Assembly: GCF_020217185.1 (NCBI RefSeq)
Contig: NZ_JAIWNX010000112.1
Location: forward strand, 1 to 14,452
DNA from: Asticcacaulis sp.
GTDB taxonomy: Bacteria; Pseudomonadota; Alphaproteobacteria; Caulobacterales; Caulobacteraceae
DNA: 14,452 nucleotides
Direction: 5' to 3'
The position numbers and the translations under genes are program-made. Below, piece after piece: positions 13,758 through 14,452 of this stretch. Below the pieces are notes generated by a model. It saw nothing but the letters and a program-made list of their open reading frames with translations. It did no database searches and had not been told where the DNA came from. The first letter of the stretch is position 1. The number at the start of each line of letters is the position of its first letter.

Positions 13758-13931
13758 ATGGGCGATATCAAAGGCTCGATCAAGGAAACCGCCGGCGGCG
13801 TCGAAGAGGAACTGGGCGAAGCCCTGCACAACGACAAGATGGCCGAAGACGGTCGCAAGCTGCGCAACGAAGGCCGCATCGAACAGGGCAAGATGCCCAA
13901 GGTGAACCCGGTCGGCTCCGAAAAGCCCTAA
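13758..13931 (+). CDS. CsbD-family stress protein
   Basis: A 57-aa hydrophilic, mostly acidic protein with no membrane segment or signal. The opening MGDIKGSIKETAGGVEEELGEAL and the repeating charged Gly/Lys/Glu pattern fit the CsbD family, small abundant proteins induced by general stress in many bacteria but without a settled biochemical function. ATG 13758 has a perfect AAAGGAG at 13744-13750. It is transcribed divergently from the DUF883 gene and ends in its own terminator, so it is monocistronic. Induction by stress here is inferred from family and neighbours; no alternative-sigma promoter was recognised. Confidence 0.85.
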   Translation: MGDIKGSIKETAGGVEEELGEALHNDKMAEDGRKLRNEGRIEQGKMPKVNPVGSEKP

Positions 13932-13965
13932 CGTCCGGGTTCTAACGTCAGACCGCTAGCAACGG

Positions 13966-14004
13966 AAAACCGCCCTGATCCCCAAAGATCAGAGCGGTTT
14001 TTTA
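13966..14004 (+). terminator. rho-independent terminator after csbD-like gene
   Basis: AAAACCGC (13966-13973) pairs with GCGGTTTT (13994-14001), and CTGATC (13975-13980) pairs with GATCAG (13987-13992), around a CCCAAA loop and followed by TTT. This is a strong terminator. Confidence 0.85.
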
Positions 14005-14006
14005 TA

Positions 14007-14181
14007 CCTCCCCGGCGTGCCGGGGAGGGGGACCGCACGAGCCGCGTTTACGCGGTAAGATGCGGTGGTGAGGGTTCTTAACCGCGTCAATGGATTGAAC
14101 GGGTGGACATAGCGCAAAGACACCCCACCACCGTCTTCGCTACGCTCGACGGTCCCCCTCCCCGCACTTTGTGCAGGGAGG
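14007..14181. repeat. nested palindrome (MITE/REP-like), copy B
   Basis: The left hairpin (14007-14028) has 10-bp arms CCTCCCCGGC/GCCGGGGAGG with a 2-nt loop. The right hairpin (14157-14181) has CCTCCC...GGGAGG with GCAC-TTT-GTGC inside. GGGGGACCG (14027-14035) pairs with CGGTCCCCC (14150-14158). CGGTGGTG (14063-14070) pairs with CACCACCG (14126-14133). CCGCG-TTTA-CGCGG (14042-14055) is a side hairpin. The reverse strand of the right half shares GGGGAGG, GAGCGTAGCGA and AGACGGT in order with copy A at 689-729. It fills most of the gap between the csbD terminator and the last gene. Confidence 0.75.
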
Positions 14182-14194
14182 TGTAAGACAGGCG

Positions 14195-14452
14195 TTACAA
14201 CCGCACCACCTTTGCGGTGCTGGCCAGCGGTTCGGTGGTTTTGAGGGGGTTTCTGAGCGGGTGGACGAAGGGGCGGGCGTCGATTTCGAACACGTCGCCC
14301 GCTTGCGTCTTCACGCCGTCGGCAAAGCTCGCCGTCGCCGTGCCGAAGCAGTGCACGTGCACATCGCCCGGCACGCGGAACAGTTCGTACTTGAAGTGGT
14401 GGTGTTCCAGGTTCTCGAACGTGTGGGACATGTTGTCCTCGCCGGAGATGAA
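14195..14452 (-). CDS. GguC / AraD1-family protein, C-terminal part
   Basis: The frame is open to the window edge, so only the last 85 residues are visible; an internal ATG at 14431 is not the start. The visible part, with GEDNMSHTFENLEHHHFKYELF, PGDVHVHCFGTATASFADG and RPFVHPLRNPL as landmarks, matches from memory the C-terminus of GguC/AraD1-type proteins, which have the fumarylacetoacetate-hydrolase fold. Family members are associated with non-phosphorylating pentose or galactose degradation and with the gguAB sugar transporter; the exact reaction here is not determined. The metal-site residues of the fold lie mostly in the missing part. It is separated from the csbD gene by the repeat element and runs in the opposite direction. 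Confidence 0.75.
   Translation of the reverse strand, partial: FISGEDNMSHTFENLEHHHFKYELFRVPGDVHVHCFGTATASFADGVKTQAGDVFEIDARPFVHPLRNPLKTTEPLASTAKVVRL

Overview
The window looks like chromosomal DNA from an alphaproteobacterium, most likely Caulobacterales (Asticcacaulis- or Brevundimonas-like). The evidence is high-GC coding sequence, a TonB-dependent receptor starting with an EVEEVVVTGTRI-type TonB box, a GguC/AraD1-type sugar-acid enzyme, intergenic palindromes resembling those of Rhizobiales and Caulobacterales, and many histidine kinases and receiver proteins. The genus is inferred from protein style, not from a marker gene.

Layout. (1) 1-1205: the 3' part of a KdpE-like OmpR-family response regulator, its terminator, a nested palindromic repeat, and a small DUF1328/YtjA membrane protein with its own terminator. 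(2) 1206-4440: a 988-aa TonB-dependent receptor, followed by two tandem palindromes and a terminator. (3) 4439-5834: an alpha/beta hydrolase divergent from a MarR regulator, with two perfect GTTCAA-NN-TTGAAC palindromes between them. (4) 5831-12191: a large minus-strand signalling block. In transcription order it holds a CHASE3-PAS histidine kinase, a single-domain receiver, a REC-HK-REC hybrid kinase, a 165-aa helical protein of unknown function, a small soluble KdpD-like kinase and a double-receiver protein. (5) 12268-13931: a set of small envelope/stress-type genes, namely an entericidin lipoprotein, a YqjE-like holin-family membrane protein and a YqjD/ElaB-like DUF883 protein on the minus strand, then a divergent CsbD-family gene. 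(6) 13932-14452: a terminator, a second copy of the palindromic repeat, and the C-terminal part of a GguC/AraD1-family protein.

How the genes may work together. The signalling block has three kinases and five receiver domains, yet no DNA-binding, enzymatic or recognisable HPt domain. Its output must therefore be encoded elsewhere or act by protein-protein contact. The first three genes are separated by 1-4 bases and are almost certainly translationally coupled. The neighbouring DUF883, holin-family, entericidin and CsbD genes belong to families often seen in stress and stationary-phase regulons, so co-regulation is possible. I found no GGAAC-N16/17-CGTT (EcfG-type) promoter by eye to support that. 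The MarR-hydrolase pair is probably a self-contained, ligand-inducible unit.

The least ordinary structures are the mosaic of one palindrome split by another (636-852), the double-palindrome operator (5296-5331), the symmetric G-rich region between DUF883 and csbD (13394-13537), and the output-less phosphorelay cluster. No tRNA, rRNA, CRISPR array, transposase or phage gene was seen.
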